Of a stretch of DNA of 46,645 nt, positions 20,241 through 30,450 are shown one piece after another. Under the pieces are notes generated by a model. The model saw only the letters and a list, made by a program, of their open reading frames with translations, was not told the DNA's origin and did no database searches. Within the stretch, counting starts at the first letter, position 1. Every line of letters begins with the position of its first letter. Location: assembly GCA_019751755.1 (NCBI GenBank), contig JAIENA010000180.1, positions 1-46,645 of the forward strand. Reading direction: 5' to 3'. This DNA is from Burkholderiaceae bacterium. GTDB lineage: Bacteria > Pseudomonadota > Gammaproteobacteria > Burkholderiales > Burkholderiaceae_D. The translations under genes and the position numbers were made by a program.

Positions 20241-21488
20241 TTAGTCGCCGTCCTCGGCCAGCGCCGGGCAGCGCAGCGGCGCGTCGCGCAGCGCACGGCA
20301 GCCACCCAGCAGCGCGAGGCCCAGCGCCGCCGCCGCCGCGCCAAAGGCCAGCACGCTGGCCAGCGGCGCCAGCAGCTTGCCCAGCAGGCCGATGCCCAGC
20401 GTGCCGAGCGTGTCGCCGGCCGCATCCTGCGCCGACCACAGGCCGTTGACGCGGCCCAGGTAAGAGTCCGGGGTATGGCCCTGCACCAGCGCGTATTGCA
20501 GCAGCGACGCCACCGACACCAGGTAGCCAAACACGGCCAGCAACGCCAGCGCCACCGGAAAGCTGCGATTGACGCCCAGCAGCATCAGGCAGCCGAACGC
20601 CGCCAGCGCGCACAGTTGCATGACCAGGCCGGGACGCCGCACGCCGCCGGTCCAGCCGCTCAGCAAAGCGCCGACGGTGGCGCCCAGCGGCACGGCGGAA
20701 TACATCAGGCCGGTTTCAAACGCCGCACCGCCGAAGGACGACGCGGCCAGTGACGGAAACAGCACCCGCACCGCCGTGCCGAGGGTGACGATGACGCTGG
20801 CCAGCGCGGTGAACGCCACCACTTGATTGGTCAACAGAAAGCGCACGCCGCCGGCCAGCGCCTGCAGCGGGTTGTCATCGTCGGTGCGCTGCGGGCGCAT
20901 CGCCGGCAGGCGTAGCAACGGCAGCAAGGTCAGGCCGGTGCCGATCGCCGCCGCCATATACGCCCAGCCGACGCCGGCGCCGGCAATCACGATGCCGCCG
21001 ATGGCGGGCGACAGCACGGTGGCGAGGCGCACCGTCACCATGCTGATGGCGCGCGCCTGCAGCACGTTGTCGCGCCCCACGATGGCCGGCATGCAGGCCA
21101 GCAGCGCCGTGACGCCCAGCGCGCCAAAAAAGCCGTCCCAGGCCGACAGCAGGTAGACCGCCCACAGCGACGGCGCCGGCAGCCAGGCATTGGCCGCCAG
21201 CGCGGCGAACCCCAGGCCGCACACCAGGCGCGCCGACAGAATCAGCGTGCGGCGGTCATGCCGGTCCGCCAGCACGCCGCCCAGCAGCATGCCGGCCAGC
21301 ATGCCGGCGCCCTCCAGCGCCATCGCCAACCCCACTTGCAGCGGGTCGCCGGTCAGCATGTGGATTTGCATCGGCACCGCCACCGACAGCATGCCGAGTC
21401 CCAGCAGGGAAATGGTACGGGCGATAAACACACTGCGGAAATCGCGGTTACGGCGCAACAGGCCGAAGTCAGTCAGTAATTTTTTCAA
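20241..21488 (-). CDS. entS: EntS-like MFS siderophore exporter
   Basis: This 415-residue inner-membrane protein of the major facilitator superfamily has about 12 membrane segments. It carries the MFS motif A block [14 protein letters not shown] in the loop after helix 2 (about residues 72-85). Its start, [20 protein letters not shown], resembles EntS, the enterobactin exporter. It overlaps the 3' end of the NRPS gene by 20 bases, so the two are translated from one message. The likely job is moving the finished catechol siderophore from cytoplasm to periplasm. The gene symbol is by homology and context. Confidence 0.9.
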   Translation of the reverse strand: MKKLLTDFGLLRRNRDFRSVFIARTISLLGLGMLSVAVPMQIHMLTGDPLQVGLAMALEGAGMLAGMLLGGVLADRHDRRTLILSARLVCGLGFAALAANAWLPAPSLWAVYLLSAWDGFFGALGVTALLACMPAIVGRDNVLQARAISMVTVRLATVLSPAIGGIVIAGAGVGWAYMAAAIGTGLTLLPLLRLPAMRPQRTDDDNPLQALAGGVRFLLTNQVVAFTALASVIVTLGTAVRVLFPSLAASSFGGAAFETGLMYSAVPLGATVGALLSGWTGGVRRPGLVMQLCALAAFGCLMLLGVNRSFPVALALLAVFGYLVSVASLLQYALVQGHTPDSYLGRVNGLWSAQDAAGDTLGTLGIGLLGKLLAPLASVLAFGAAAAALGLALLGGCRALRDAPLRCPALAEDGD

Positions 21489-24400
21489 GACAATTCCTTA
21501 GTTCGTGGGCCAACAAGGGGCCCAAAATTTCGAGTGAGGACGGCGACAGGATGGTGTCGTGCGCGCAGTGCGCCAGCCAGTGCATGCGCACCTGCTCCGC
21601 CCGGCCCTGCCACGCCGTGTGCGGGTCGATATAGGCCGGCAGCGACTGGCCGGCGACGAACAAGGTCACCTTGCCGCCATAGCGCGGCGTGCGCGCTTGC
21701 GACAGCAGGCGCACCGCATCTTTATAGTTGGCAAAGATCTGCGCCTGCATGGCGTCGCGTTCCGTGGCATCCGGTCCGTCCGGCAATTGCGCCTGTATTT
21801 GTTCCTGTTCGCGCTCCGCCCCCAGCGCCGCCTGCGCGCCCTGCGGGTCATTCCAGTCGTGCGCCTCGGACGGATAGGTGTCGAGCAGGCCGAGGAATTC
21901 GACCTGCTCGCCCTGCGCTTCGAGCAGCGCCGCCACGCCGTACGCCACCGTGCCGCCCAGTGAATAGCCAAGCAAGCGGTACGGCCCCTTGGCCTGCACC
22001 GTGCGAATCAGGTGCAATTGACGCCGCACCAGCGTCTCCATATCCGGACTGGTGGCCACCAAGCCATGGGGGCGCGGTGATTGCAGCCCGACGATGGCCT
22101 GATCTCCGTCGAGGTAACGCGACAGCACGCTGTATTGCCACGCAAAGCCGGAGCCCGGATAAAAGCAGAACAGCGGCGGCGTGTCGGACCCGTCCCGCGC
22201 GGGACGCAACGACAGCACCGGATCAAAGCCGTCACCGCCAAAATCGTTGACCATGCCGCCTTCATTGAGGCGTGCCGCCAGCCGCGCCACGCTCGGCGCC
22301 AGCATCACCTGGCCGACCGAGACGGGCCGCTGCAAGGCCGCGCGCAACTCGGAGGCCAGCCGCATGGCCAGCAGCGAATGGCCGCCCAGCGCAAAGAAAT
22401 CGTCGTCGGCCGACACTTGCGGCACGCCCAGCACGCGGGCGAACACGGTGGCCAGGCGGCTTTCCAGTCCGCGCGCCGGCAACTTGCCCGCAGACGACGC
22501 GGCCGACGGCACGGGCAGCGCCTTGCGGTCCAATTTGCCATTGGCGCTGAGCGGCAAGCGCGCCAGCGCCACCATGGCGACCGGCACCATATGCGCCGGC
22601 AAGGCTTGCGCCAGCGCGGCGCGCAGGGCGTCCCACACCAAGGTAACGCCCGTGTCGGGCACCAGGTAGGCCACCAGTTGACGGCTGTCGAGCGTGCCGG
22701 CGCTATCCTGGCCCAGCGTCACCGCATGCACCACGGCTTGCGCCACCCCGGGCTGGCGCAGCAGCACCGCTTCAATGTCACCGGGTTCGATGCGCTGGCC
22801 GCGCAATTTCAGTTGATCGTCGGCGCGCCCCAGGTAGTCGATCGCGCCGCTCGGCAGGCGCACCACGACATCGCCAGTGCGGTACATGCGTTCGCCATCG
22901 GCGTAGGGATCGGCCACAAAGCGGGTCGCCGTCAGGCCTGGCCGCCCCAGATAGCCAAGCGCCAATTGCGCGCCGCACAGGTACAGTTCCCCCGGCGCGC
23001 CGGGCGGCGTCTCGCGCAAGTATTGGTCCAGCACGCGCAGTTCGGTATTCCACACCGGATAGCCGATCGGCACACCGCTGCCGCCCTCGTCCAGCGCGCC
23101 GGATGCCGGATAAGCCGTGACGTCCACCGCCGCTTCGGTCGGGCCATACAGATTGTGCAGCTGCGCGCCGCTGACGTTATTGAATTCGCGCGCCTGCGCT
23201 TTCGACAAGGCTTCGCCACTACAAAACACCAGCCGCAGTGAAGGACAGCGCTCCGCTTCCTGCCGCTTCAGGTGCGCCGTCAGGTGCGCCGTAAAGGTCG
23301 CCAGCATCGACGGCACGAAGTGCAGGCACGATACGTCCCAGGTGGCGATGGCGTCCTGCAGCGCCTGCGGGTCGCGGTGCGCCTCAGGGTCGGCCATGGC
23401 GAGACGCGCGCCCGTCATCAACGGCCAGAAAAATTCCCACACCGACACGTCAAAGCCGCACGGTGTTTTTTGCAGCACCGTGTCCGTGGTCGTCAGCCCA
23501 TATGCATGCTGCATCCAGGCGATGCGGTTGACGATGGCGCCATGCTGCACCAGCGCGCCCTTGGGGCGGCCGGTGGTGCCGGAGGTATAAATCAGGTACG
23601 CGGGATGCTGCGGCGACAGCGGTACCGGATTGTCCGGCGCGGGGGCATCGGCCAGTGCCAGCGCGTCGAAGCGCAGCATCGGCGTTGCCGTCGTTGTCAT
23701 GGTCGGCGTCATCGGCCCCGTCAACGCCGCAAGGCGTTGCGCGCGGTCACTGTCCGTCACCAGCAGCGCGGGTGCCGCATCGGCCAGCATGAACGCCAAG
23801 CGCTGATCGGGGTAATCCAGTTCCAATGGCAGGTAGGCGGCGCCGGCCTCGATCACCGCATGCAGCGCAATGGTCAGCCGCGCGCTGCGGGGCAGCGCCA
23901 CCGCCACGATATCGCCGGCCTTGACTCCTGCAGCTTGCAAGCGGGCCGCCAGCGCGCACACCTGATGGCGCAGCGCTCGGTACGACAACTGATGCGCGGC
24001 GTCGGCCAGCGCGGGCGCGTCCGGGGTGCGCGCGGCCTGTTCGCGCAGCGCGCTGCGCAAGGTAGCCGGCGGCAACGCGTGCCGCGTCGCGTTGGCATGG
24101 TCGATGGCTTGCCGTTCTTCCGGCAACAGCAGCCGATAGCGCGCCACCGGCAGTTCCGGCTGCGCCAGCGCGGTCTCGATCAGCGCCGCGATGCGCTGCG
24201 CCAGTGGAGCAGCATGGGCCAGCGCGCCCCGGTTTTCCACCAACAAGGTCAAGCGTTCGCCCGGCAACACCAGCAACGCCAGCGCGTAGTGGCTGTAACC
24301 ACGGTTATGGATCTCCTCGACCACCAGCGCGGTGCCATCGGCACCCGGTAGCGCTTGCGCCAGATAGCTGTTGTCTGGATAATTTTCCACCACCAGCAGC

Positions 24401-27400
24401 GTGTCGAACAGCGCACCACCGGTCCCGGCCAGGCGCTGGATCTCGGCCAGTCCGAGGCCATCGTGTTCCAGTAAGTCCGCATGGCGGCGCTGGATTGCCG
24501 GTAATTGTTGCCACAGGCCGCGTGCCGGGTCGAGCGCGATGCGCACCGGCACCGTATTGAGGAACAGGCCGACTTGCTGTTCGATGCCGTCGATCGCCGC
24601 GTCGCGGCCCGAGACCGGCGCGCCGAACACCACATCGTCGCGCCCGGCCAGGCTGCCCAGCACAATGCCCCACACCGCCTGCATCAACACATTCAACGTC
24701 ACCCCATGGGCGCGCAAGGCGGCGGTCAGCCGCGCGGTTTGCGCCGCATCGAATGCCAGTACCGTTTCGTCGACCGGTGCCACGCTGGTGCTGGTGCTGC
24801 TGGTGCTGGCGGCATGGTCAAACAGCACCGTCGGCTGCGCGCCGTCGAGGTAACGGCGCCACAACTCCGCGCTATCCGCCAGGTCGCGGGCCGCCAGGTG
24901 CGCCACCACCTGCGCATAGCCGGTGGCGGGCGGCAGCGCCGCCGGACCGTCACGGTAAGCGGCCAGCAAGTCGCGCAGCAGCAAAGGCGTGGACCAGCCA
25001 TCGATGACCAGATGGTGCACCACCAGCAGCAGCGCATGGCTGTCGGGCGCCAGCGTTACCAGCGCCGCATTGAGCATGCCGCCAAAGCGGTCCGGCGGAC
25101 ACGCGGTGGCCAGCAAGTCCGCTTGCAACGCGTCGAGCCGCGCGGCCCGCCCGTCTTGCGGGCCTTCGGACCAATCCAGTTCGGCTAATGGCCAGGCAAC
25201 GGCGCCGGGCGGCGGCATCAGCAGCACCGGCTGCGCCGTGGTGTCGAGGTCAAACAGGCCGCCCAGTTGCGGATGGCGCGCCAGTACCGCCTGCAATCCG
25301 GCGCGCCAGCGCGGCGCATCGAGCGCGCCCCGCAAGTGCAGGCGCGTGATGGTGTTATAGCTGGCCGCGTTGCCATCGAGCTGGGTGTGGAACAGCATGC
25401 CTTTTTGCAGCGGCAAGACCGGAGCCGCCTGCGCAAAGATGCCATGGCGGTGGGACAGCGCCGCAGCCGCCGCATGGTCCAGTTGCCAGTGCGGCGCGGG
25501 GTGGCCAGCCTGCGCCGGCGCGGTTTGACGCTGCGCTGATGGCAGCTGCACCAGCGGCATGCCGTCCTGCGCATCAGTGGCAGGCGCCTGCGCCATTGCC
25601 ACGGCCACCGCCGCGTCGACCGCTGCGTCCAGCTTCGCGGCGATGGCGCGTGGCGAACGCCCCGCAAACACGGCCGACGGGCGCAACGCGTGTCCCGCCT
25701 TGCGCAGCGCCGTGCACAGCACGATGGCGGTGATACTGTCGCCACCGAGCGCAAAGAAATCGCTGCCAGGCGTCACCAGGTCGATCGCCAGCGCCTGCGC
25801 CATCAACGTGCAGACCAGCGTTTCGATTGGCGTGACCGGCGCCATCGTATCCTGCGCATGCTCGGACTCCACCACTGCCGCCATCACTGGCGCCGGCAGC
25901 GCCTTGCGGTCGATCTTGCCGCTGACATTGCGGGGGAACGCCGCCATCACCACCAGTGCGGCCGGCACCATATAGTCCGGCAGCACCAAGCGCAGCGCGT
26001 CCAGCAAGGCATGGGCGCGCGCGCCGCGCGCCGCTTCCTGAACACCTGGCACGACCGCATAGGCCACCAGCCGATGCGTATGGTTGACCGATTGCGCCAG
26101 CACCAGCGCGCTTTCCACGCCGGGCAGCAGCGATAGCGCATTTTCCACCTCGCCCAGTTCCACGCGGTAGCCGCGCACCTTGACCTGGTCATCGCTGCGG
26201 CCCATGTATTCCAGCATGCCGGCCGCGTTCCAGCGCACCAGGTCGCCGGTGCGGTACATGCGCGCGCCCTGGCCGTCGAACGGATTGGCGACAAAGCGCG
26301 TGGCCGACAAGCCGGCGCGCCCCAAATACCCTTGCGCCAGCCCCGCGCCCGACACATACAGTTCGCCCACCGCGCCCATCACCACCGGCTGCAAGCGGGC
26401 ATCGAGCACATACACGGTGGTGTTACCGAGCGGCCGCCCGATCACCGGCTGTGGCGCTGCCGCCAACGGTGCGCGCAGCGTATCGACCGTGTATTCGGTC
26501 GGCCCATACAGGTTGTGCGCCTGCAAGCCGGGGAAGCTGCGCAACTGCCGCCACAGCGCCGCCGGCGCGGCCTCGCCGCCGATCAGGATCAAGACCGGGT
26601 GGTGAGTACCATCCGCCAGCAGGCCATTGTTCAGCATTTGCGCCAGGAACGATGGCGGCAAGTCCATCGCATCAATGCCGATGCGGTCGACCTGCTGCGC
26701 CAGCGCATGGGCGTCGCGCCGGGTTTCGTCGTCAAACACGTGCAATTGCTGTCCGTGCAGCAGCCAGAACAATTGCAGCCACGATGAATCAAACGAAAAC
26801 GAGTGCGTGTGCGCGGCCCGCAGCGGGCGGCCCGGATCGCGCGCCTGCACCGCCGCCAGCGCCGGTTGATACACCGTTGGCCAATGGGCCCACAGCAGGT
26901 TGGACAAGGCCGCATGGGTATTCATGACGCCTTTCGGACGGCCGGTGCTGCCGGACGTGAAGATCACATAGGCGATCGCGTCCGGCGCCAATGGTCCGCC
27001 ACGCTGTGCATCGGTCAGCGGCGCACCGTCCATCCCGGCCAAGTCACGGCGCACCGCCGCACTGTCAAGGTCGAGACGCCGCAGCGCCGGGGGGAATGCC
27101 GACGCCACCGACGTGACCGACACCAGCAGCACCGGATGCGCATCCGCGCACATCATGGCGATGCGCTCGGCCGGATAGTCAAGGTCAAGCGGCAGGAAGG
27201 TCGCGCCCGATTCCAGCACCGCCAGCATGGCAGTGACGGCCTCGGCCGAACGTGGCACGGCCACCGCCACCACCTTGCCCTGGCGGGCGCCCGCGCCCAG
27301 CAGCAGGCGCGCCAGTTGCGCCACCTGCCGCGCCAGTGCGCCAAAGGTGACCTGCTGGCTGCCGCACACCAGCGCCACCGCGTCCGGCTGGCTGGCCGCC

Positions 27401-28923
27401 TGTTGCTGCAATAACGTGGAAATGCTGCGCGGCGGTACGATCATATCCGGCCCCGCCGCGCGCGACCACTGCGCGATGGCGTCCTGTTCCACGCGCGGCA
27501 GCAGAGGTGCGTCGGCCACCGGCATCTCCGGCTTGGCCAGCCAGCCGTCCAGCAGGCGCAGGATGCGCGCGCCGTGGCGTTCCAGGTCCGCCGGCGTATA
27601 GCGTGCCGCATCGGCGCGCAATTCCAGCACGGCTTGCGTGGCGTCGCTTTGCAGGCTGAATTCGAGGTCGTCCACCGGGCCGGTCGCCAGGTGCACCGTG
27701 CGGCCCGGCACGCCCGCGAAATCGAGACGGTAGTCGAACAGCTTGTGGTTGATCAGCGCGCCATACAGTTTCCCGCCCGACGCCAGCAAGCCCAGGTCGC
27801 GCTGGATTTGCTCCGCTTCATAACGCTGGTGCGGCCGCACGTCGCGCACCGCCTGCCGGTACGCGGCCGCGACGCCGCACCATGACAGTTGCGGTGACAA
27901 CGTCACCAGCGCCGGCAACACATTGACCAGCGGCGCCAGCGTGTGGATCGCTTGCGACCCCATGCGGCGCATAAAGGGCACACCGATGGCCAGTCGCGCC
28001 TGACCGGTGACACGGTACAGATAGGCCACCAGCACGGCTTGCAGCAAATCCGGCGCCGACAGACGGCTTGCTTTGGCGTCGGCATGGGTGGCGGCCAGCC
28101 GGTGTAACTGGGCGACGGTGGCCGCCGGCAGCGGCACGCTGTGGACCACGACATAAGCTGTTTGGCCGGCTTGGTCGGCTTGACCAGTGGCCGGGCTGCC
28201 TTGCGGCGTCAGCGCCAGCGTCACGGCGGGCGGCAAATCCGCACAGTGGGTTTGCCAGAACGCCTGGTCGGCCAAACGTTGCGCCGACGCCTGGTAAGTG
28301 GCATATTCGTCGGCCGCCAGCGCGACCGGTGTAAATGGCGATGGCGACGGCGGCGTCCCCGCCACCAGCGCCGAATAGACGGCGGCGACGCGGCGCGTCA
28401 GTGCCATGAAACTGTAGCCATCGAGCATGATGTGGTGATAGCGCTGGTACCACAGCCATTGTGCGCGGCCCTCGCAGTCGCGCACGCGGAACAGCGCCTG
28501 CCGGTACAAAGGGAGGTCGCCATCGAGTGGCAACGGCGCTTGGGTGTCGGCCCGCATCCACGCCATGGCGCGGGCTTTGCCGTCCGCTGCGGCGCTGAAA
28601 TCAAATCGTTCCGGGTCGGGAATGTCGTCCGCGCCCAGTCCCGCAGTCAGTCCCGCAGTCAGTCCACCGCGCACCAGTTGCACCGGGCCGGAGGCGTCCT
28701 GCCGATACCTGGCTGTCACGGTATCGGCCTGCGCCAGCACGCTGCGGATGGCCTGCGCCAATAAGTCAACATCCATGCCAGCATCGACGCCATCATCGAG
28801 TTCAACACAATGGGAAATCACATAGCCATGGCGCTGTTCACTGACCTGGTCGGCGAACCAGATGCCCTGCTGGCTGCAGTTGAGGGGGACGGCATCATAA
28901 TTGTTCGTTAATTGCATATTCAT
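21469..28923 (-). CDS. entF: Dimodular siderophore NRPS (C-A-T-C-A-T-TE)
   Basis: This 2484-residue synthetase joins 2,3-dihydroxybenzoate to two amino acids and releases the product. Order: starter C domain (HHIMLDG near residue 163), A1 (core A3 FTSGSTG near 654), T1 (GGDSI near 1059), C2 (HHLVIDG near 1302), A2 (YTSGTTG near 1778), T2 (GGHSL near 2180) and TE (GYSLGG near 2319, Asp in LDTYP, His near the C-terminus). By eye, the A2 pocket residues read D-V-W-H-F-S-L-V-D, the EntF serine code. The A1 pocket reads D-S-L-D-L-G-L-V-D and has no match I recognise; acidic residues at positions 278 and 331 resemble arginine-type pockets. EntF has only one module, so the product should be DHB-X-Ser, cyclised or trimerised by the TE. 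There is no epimerisation domain. Confidence 0.95.
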   Translation of the reverse strand: MNMQLTNNYDAVPLNCSQQGIWFADQVSEQRHGYVISHCVELDDGVDAGMDVDLLAQAIRSVLAQADTVTARYRQDASGPVQLVRGGLTAGLTAGLGADDIPDPERFDFSAAADGKARAMAWMRADTQAPLPLDGDLPLYRQALFRVRDCEGRAQWLWYQRYHHIMLDGYSFMALTRRVAAVYSALVAGTPPSPSPFTPVALAADEYATYQASAQRLADQAFWQTHCADLPPAVTLALTPQGSPATGQADQAGQTAYVVVHSVPLPAATVAQLHRLAATHADAKASRLSAPDLLQAVLVAYLYRVTGQARLAIGVPFMRRMGSQAIHTLAPLVNVLPALVTLSPQLSWCGVAAAYRQAVRDVRPHQRYEAEQIQRDLGLLASGGKLYGALINHKLFDYRLDFAGVPGRTVHLATGPVDDLEFSLQSDATQAVLELRADAARYTPADLERHGARILRLLDGWLAKPEMPVADAPLLPRVEQDAIAQWSRAAGPDMIVPPRSISTLLQQQAASQPDAVALVCGSQQVTFGALARQVAQLARLLLGAGARQGKVVAVAVPRSAEAVTAMLAVLESGATFLPLDLDYPAERIAMMCADAHPVLLVSVTSVASAFPPALRRLDLDSAAVRRDLAGMDGAPLTDAQRGGPLAPDAIAYVIFTSGSTGRPKGVMNTHAALSNLLWAHWPTVYQPALAAVQARDPGRPLRAAHTHSFSFDSSWLQLFWLLHGQQLHVFDDETRRDAHALAQQVDRIGIDAMDLPPSFLAQMLNNGLLADGTHHPVLILIGGEAAPAALWRQLRSFPGLQAHNLYGPTEYTVDTLRAPLAAAPQPVIGRPLGNTTVYVLDARLQPVVMGAVGELYVSGAGLAQGYLGRAGLSATRFVANPFDGQGARMYRTGDLVRWNAAGMLEYMGRSDDQVKVRGYRVELGEVENALSLLPGVESALVLAQSVNHTHRLVAYAVVPGVQEAARGARAHALLDALRLVLPDYMVPAALVVMAAFPRNVSGKIDRKALPAPVMAAVVESEHAQDTMAPVTPIETLVCTLMAQALAIDLVTPGSDFFALGGDSITAIVLCTALRKAGHALRPSAVFAGRSPRAIAAKLDAAVDAAVAVAMAQAPATDAQDGMPLVQLPSAQRQTAPAQAGHPAPHWQLDHAAAAALSHRHGIFAQAAPVLPLQKGMLFHTQLDGNAASYNTITRLHLRGALDAPRWRAGLQAVLARHPQLGGLFDLDTTAQPVLLMPPPGAVAWPLAELDWSEGPQDGRAARLDALQADLLATACPPDRFGGMLNAALVTLAPDSHALLLVVHHLVIDGWSTPLLLRDLLAAYRDGPAALPPATGYAQVVAHLAARDLADSAELWRRYLDGAQPTVLFDHAASTSSTSTSVAPVDETVLAFDAAQTARLTAALRAHGVTLNVLMQAVWGIVLGSLAGRDDVVFGAPVSGRDAAIDGIEQQVGLFLNTVPVRIALDPARGLWQQLPAIQRRHADLLEHDGLGLAEIQRLAGTGGALFDTLLVVENYPDNSYLAQALPGADGTALVVEEIHNRGYSHYALALLVLPGERLTLLVENRGALAHAAPLAQRIAALIETALAQPELPVARYRLLLPEERQAIDHANATRHALPPATLRSALREQAARTPDAPALADAAHQLSYRALRHQVCALAARLQAAGVKAGDIVAVALPRSARLTIALHAVIEAGAAYLPLELDYPDQRLAFMLADAAPALLVTDSDRAQRLAALTGPMTPTMTTTATPMLRFDALALADAPAPDNPVPLSPQHPAYLIYTSGTTGRPKGALVQHGAIVNRIAWMQHAYGLTTTDTVLQKTPCGFDVSVWEFFWPLMTGARLAMADPEAHRDPQALQDAIATWDVSCLHFVPSMLATFTAHLTAHLKRQEAERCPSLRLVFCSGEALSKAQAREFNNVSGAQLHNLYGPTEAAVDVTAYPASGALDEGGSGVPIGYPVWNTELRVLDQYLRETPPGAPGELYLCGAQLALGYLGRPGLTATRFVADPYADGERMYRTGDVVVRLPSGAIDYLGRADDQLKLRGQRIEPGDIEAVLLRQPGVAQAVVHAVTLGQDSAGTLDSRQLVAYLVPDTGVTLVWDALRAALAQALPAHMVPVAMVALARLPLSANGKLDRKALPVPSAASSAGKLPARGLESRLATVFARVLGVPQVSADDDFFALGGHSLLAMRLASELRAALQRPVSVGQVMLAPSVARLAARLNEGGMVNDFGGDGFDPVLSLRPARDGSDTPPLFCFYPGSGFAWQYSVLSRYLDGDQAIVGLQSPRPHGLVATSPDMETLVRRQLHLIRTVQAKGPYRLLGYSLGGTVAYGVAALLEAQGEQVEFLGLLDTYPSEAHDWNDPQGAQAALGAEREQEQIQAQLPDGPDATERDAMQAQIFANYKDAVRLLSQARTPRYGGKVTLFVAGQSLPAYIDPHTAWQGRAEQVRMHWLAHCAHDTILSPSSLEILGPLLAHELRNCLEKITD
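23269..23292. repeat. 12-base tandem duplication in the NRPS gene
   Basis: Two adjacent perfect copies of CAGGTGCGCCGT encode a duplicated TAHL in the A2 domain, between the A5-region VPSM segment and FCSGE. The frame is kept. It looks like recent slippage. Confidence 0.8.
28637..28660. repeat. 12-base tandem duplication in the NRPS gene (starter C domain)
   Basis: Two perfect copies of AGTCCCGCAGTC, followed by a degenerate third, encode TAGL repeats in a loop of the starter C domain. The reading frame is preserved. Confidence 0.75.
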
Positions 28924-28929
28924 GCTTCG

Positions 28930-29130
28930 TTATGCCTGGAAGGGATGGATGGTGTGCCAGTGTTGTTCCACATAGTCGAGGCATTGCTGGCGCGAGGCGG
29001 GGCCGAAACGGCATTCCCAGCCATCCGGCCGGACATGAAATTCCGGCCACAGGCTGTATTGGCCGCGCGCGTTGGCCAGGACGGAAAACGTCGCTTGTTC
29101 ATCGTCGAAAGGGTTCAGGTAGTCGCTCAT
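28930..29130 (-). CDS. MbtH-like NRPS chaperone
   Basis: This 66-residue protein has the MbtH signature: N-terminal NPFDDEQATFSVLAN, central YSLWPEF and C-terminal W-containing segment (DYVEQHWHTIHP). MbtH proteins bind adenylation domains and help their folding and activity (YbdZ for EntF). It ends seven bases before the NRPS start and begins seven bases after the esterase stop, so all three share one message. Confidence 0.95.
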   Translation of the reverse strand: MSDYLNPFDDEQATFSVLANARGQYSLWPEFHVRPDGWECRFGPASRQQCLDYVEQHWHTIHPFQA

Positions 29131-29136
29131 GGGTGC

Positions 29137-30450
29137 TCACTTATCGATAGTCGTTGTTGTTCGTTCATTGCATTGCTGACCACGTGGACCTGGGCCCAGC
29201 AGACGGCACAGGCCATCGAGCAGGCCGTCGCGCCAGCACAGCCAGTCATGGCCGCCACGCACTTCGTAATACGCCACGCGATGGCCGGTGTCGCGCAACG
29301 CGGCCGCCATCACGCGGCTGGTTTCCAGCATGTCGTCTTCATAGCAGCCGGCCTGCAGCACGATATTCAGGCTTGGCGCCCGCAGATGGCCGGCGCCGAC
29401 TTGGCCCGCCAGCCAGCCGTTGACGCTCTCCGCATCGGGCCACCAGAATGAGCCGGACTGGCTTAGCACACCTTGGTAGCGCTGCGGCCAGTGCAACGCC
29501 GCATACAGCGCCGCCAGCCCGCCGTAGCTTTGCCCCGCCACCACGGTGAGACCCGGCAGCCGGTCCGGCATCACTTGCGTCATCACTTGCGGCAGCAACT
29601 CCTCGTGCACGGCGCGCCAGAATGGCGCATGGCAGGGCAACTCGTGTGCGCGGCGTTCGGGGCTGATGGCATCGATCAGCAGATACACGGCGGGCGGCAA
29701 GTCCCCCGCCGCTGTCAAGACATCGAGCGCGCTAAAAAGTGGCATCTGCCGGGCCCAATACTGGCCGTCCAGCAGGATGGCCAGTGGCAAGTCCGCAGTG
29801 TCGGCGGTGTCGCCGCTGTTACCGCTGTTACCGCTGTTACCGCTGTTACCGCTGTTACCGCAGTTCTGCAGCGCGCCGCTGCGGTAGACCCAGACCGGGC
29901 GCACCGTGTCCAGCAGCGCGCTGGCCCAACGCACTTCCAGCAGGCGCCCTTGCGGCGGCACATCCCGCGCGGCGCGCCACGCGGGATGCACCGGCGCGTC
30001 CGGCAATAGCAGCGCCGACAACCGCACGCCCCACGCGCCGCCATGGGGCGGCAAGCGGTTCAACGGGTCGGCCGTCGCGGCGCGCGCCATCAGTGCGATC
30101 CACCAGTGGCGCATGGCACGGCGCTCGCCGGTGTCAGACGCCCCGTCGGCCTGGCCGGCGGGCACCAGAAAATAACTGCCGCGCCAATCGGCCGGCAAGC
30201 GGGTGCGCCATTGCCAGACATCGGTGCCGGCAATCTTCATTAGCGCGGTCGGGCCCTGTGCCGGATGCGGCGTATGCGACCAGACGTCGATATAAACCTG
30301 GGTTTCGCACCCCTGCTGGCGCCACAAGAACACCACATCGATCGCGCCATCCGGCCCCGTCCCCGCTTCCAGCAACGGCGTGCCGCTGGCGGCGACATCG
30401 GCCCACCAGGCGTCGCCGCCAAGGTCGGCGCGCGCCATCAGCGCTGTCAT
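29137..30450 (-). CDS. fes: Fes-like siderophore esterase
   Basis: This 437-residue protein is an alpha/beta hydrolase of the enterochelin esterase family, which cleaves the serine-ester backbone of imported ferric catechol siderophores to free iron. The nucleophile motif GQSYGG and the following LSQSGSFWW are typical, and the catalytic His lies in GGHDWLCWR. No signal peptide is seen, so it should be cytoplasmic like Fes, not periplasmic like IroE. It has an N-terminal Fes domain (about residues 30-170). A (Gly-Asn-Ser)5 linker at about residues 198-213 separates it from the hydrolase part. Its ATG overlaps the PepSY-gene stop (ATGA), which fixes the start. Confidence 0.93.
   Translation of the reverse strand: MTALMARADLGGDAWWADVAASGTPLLEAGTGPDGAIDVVFLWRQQGCETQVYIDVWSHTPHPAQGPTALMKIAGTDVWQWRTRLPADWRGSYFLVPAGQADGASDTGERRAMRHWWIALMARAATADPLNRLPPHGGAWGVRLSALLLPDAPVHPAWRAARDVPPQGRLLEVRWASALLDTVRPVWVYRSGALQNCGNSGNSGNSGNSGNSGDTADTADLPLAILLDGQYWARQMPLFSALDVLTAAGDLPPAVYLLIDAISPERRAHELPCHAPFWRAVHEELLPQVMTQVMPDRLPGLTVVAGQSYGGLAALYAALHWPQRYQGVLSQSGSFWWPDAESVNGWLAGQVGAGHLRAPSLNIVLQAGCYEDDMLETSRVMAAALRDTGHRVAYYEVRGGHDWLCWRDGLLDGLCRLLGPGPRGQQCNERTTTTIDK
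29813..29857. repeat. Five perfect 9-base tandem repeats inside the esterase gene
   Basis: CCGCTGTTA is repeated five times without error (minus strand: GGT-AAC-AGC type codons), encoding Gly-Asn-Ser five times. Codon identity between copies indicates recent expansion. Copy-number changes would keep the reading frame and only change linker length. Confidence 0.95.

Noticed and set aside
25200..25740. Hidden epimerisation domain between T1 and C2 of the NRPS
   Set aside because: Only one HHXXXDG-type core is found in this stretch, and it belongs to a C domain with the expected downstream motifs.
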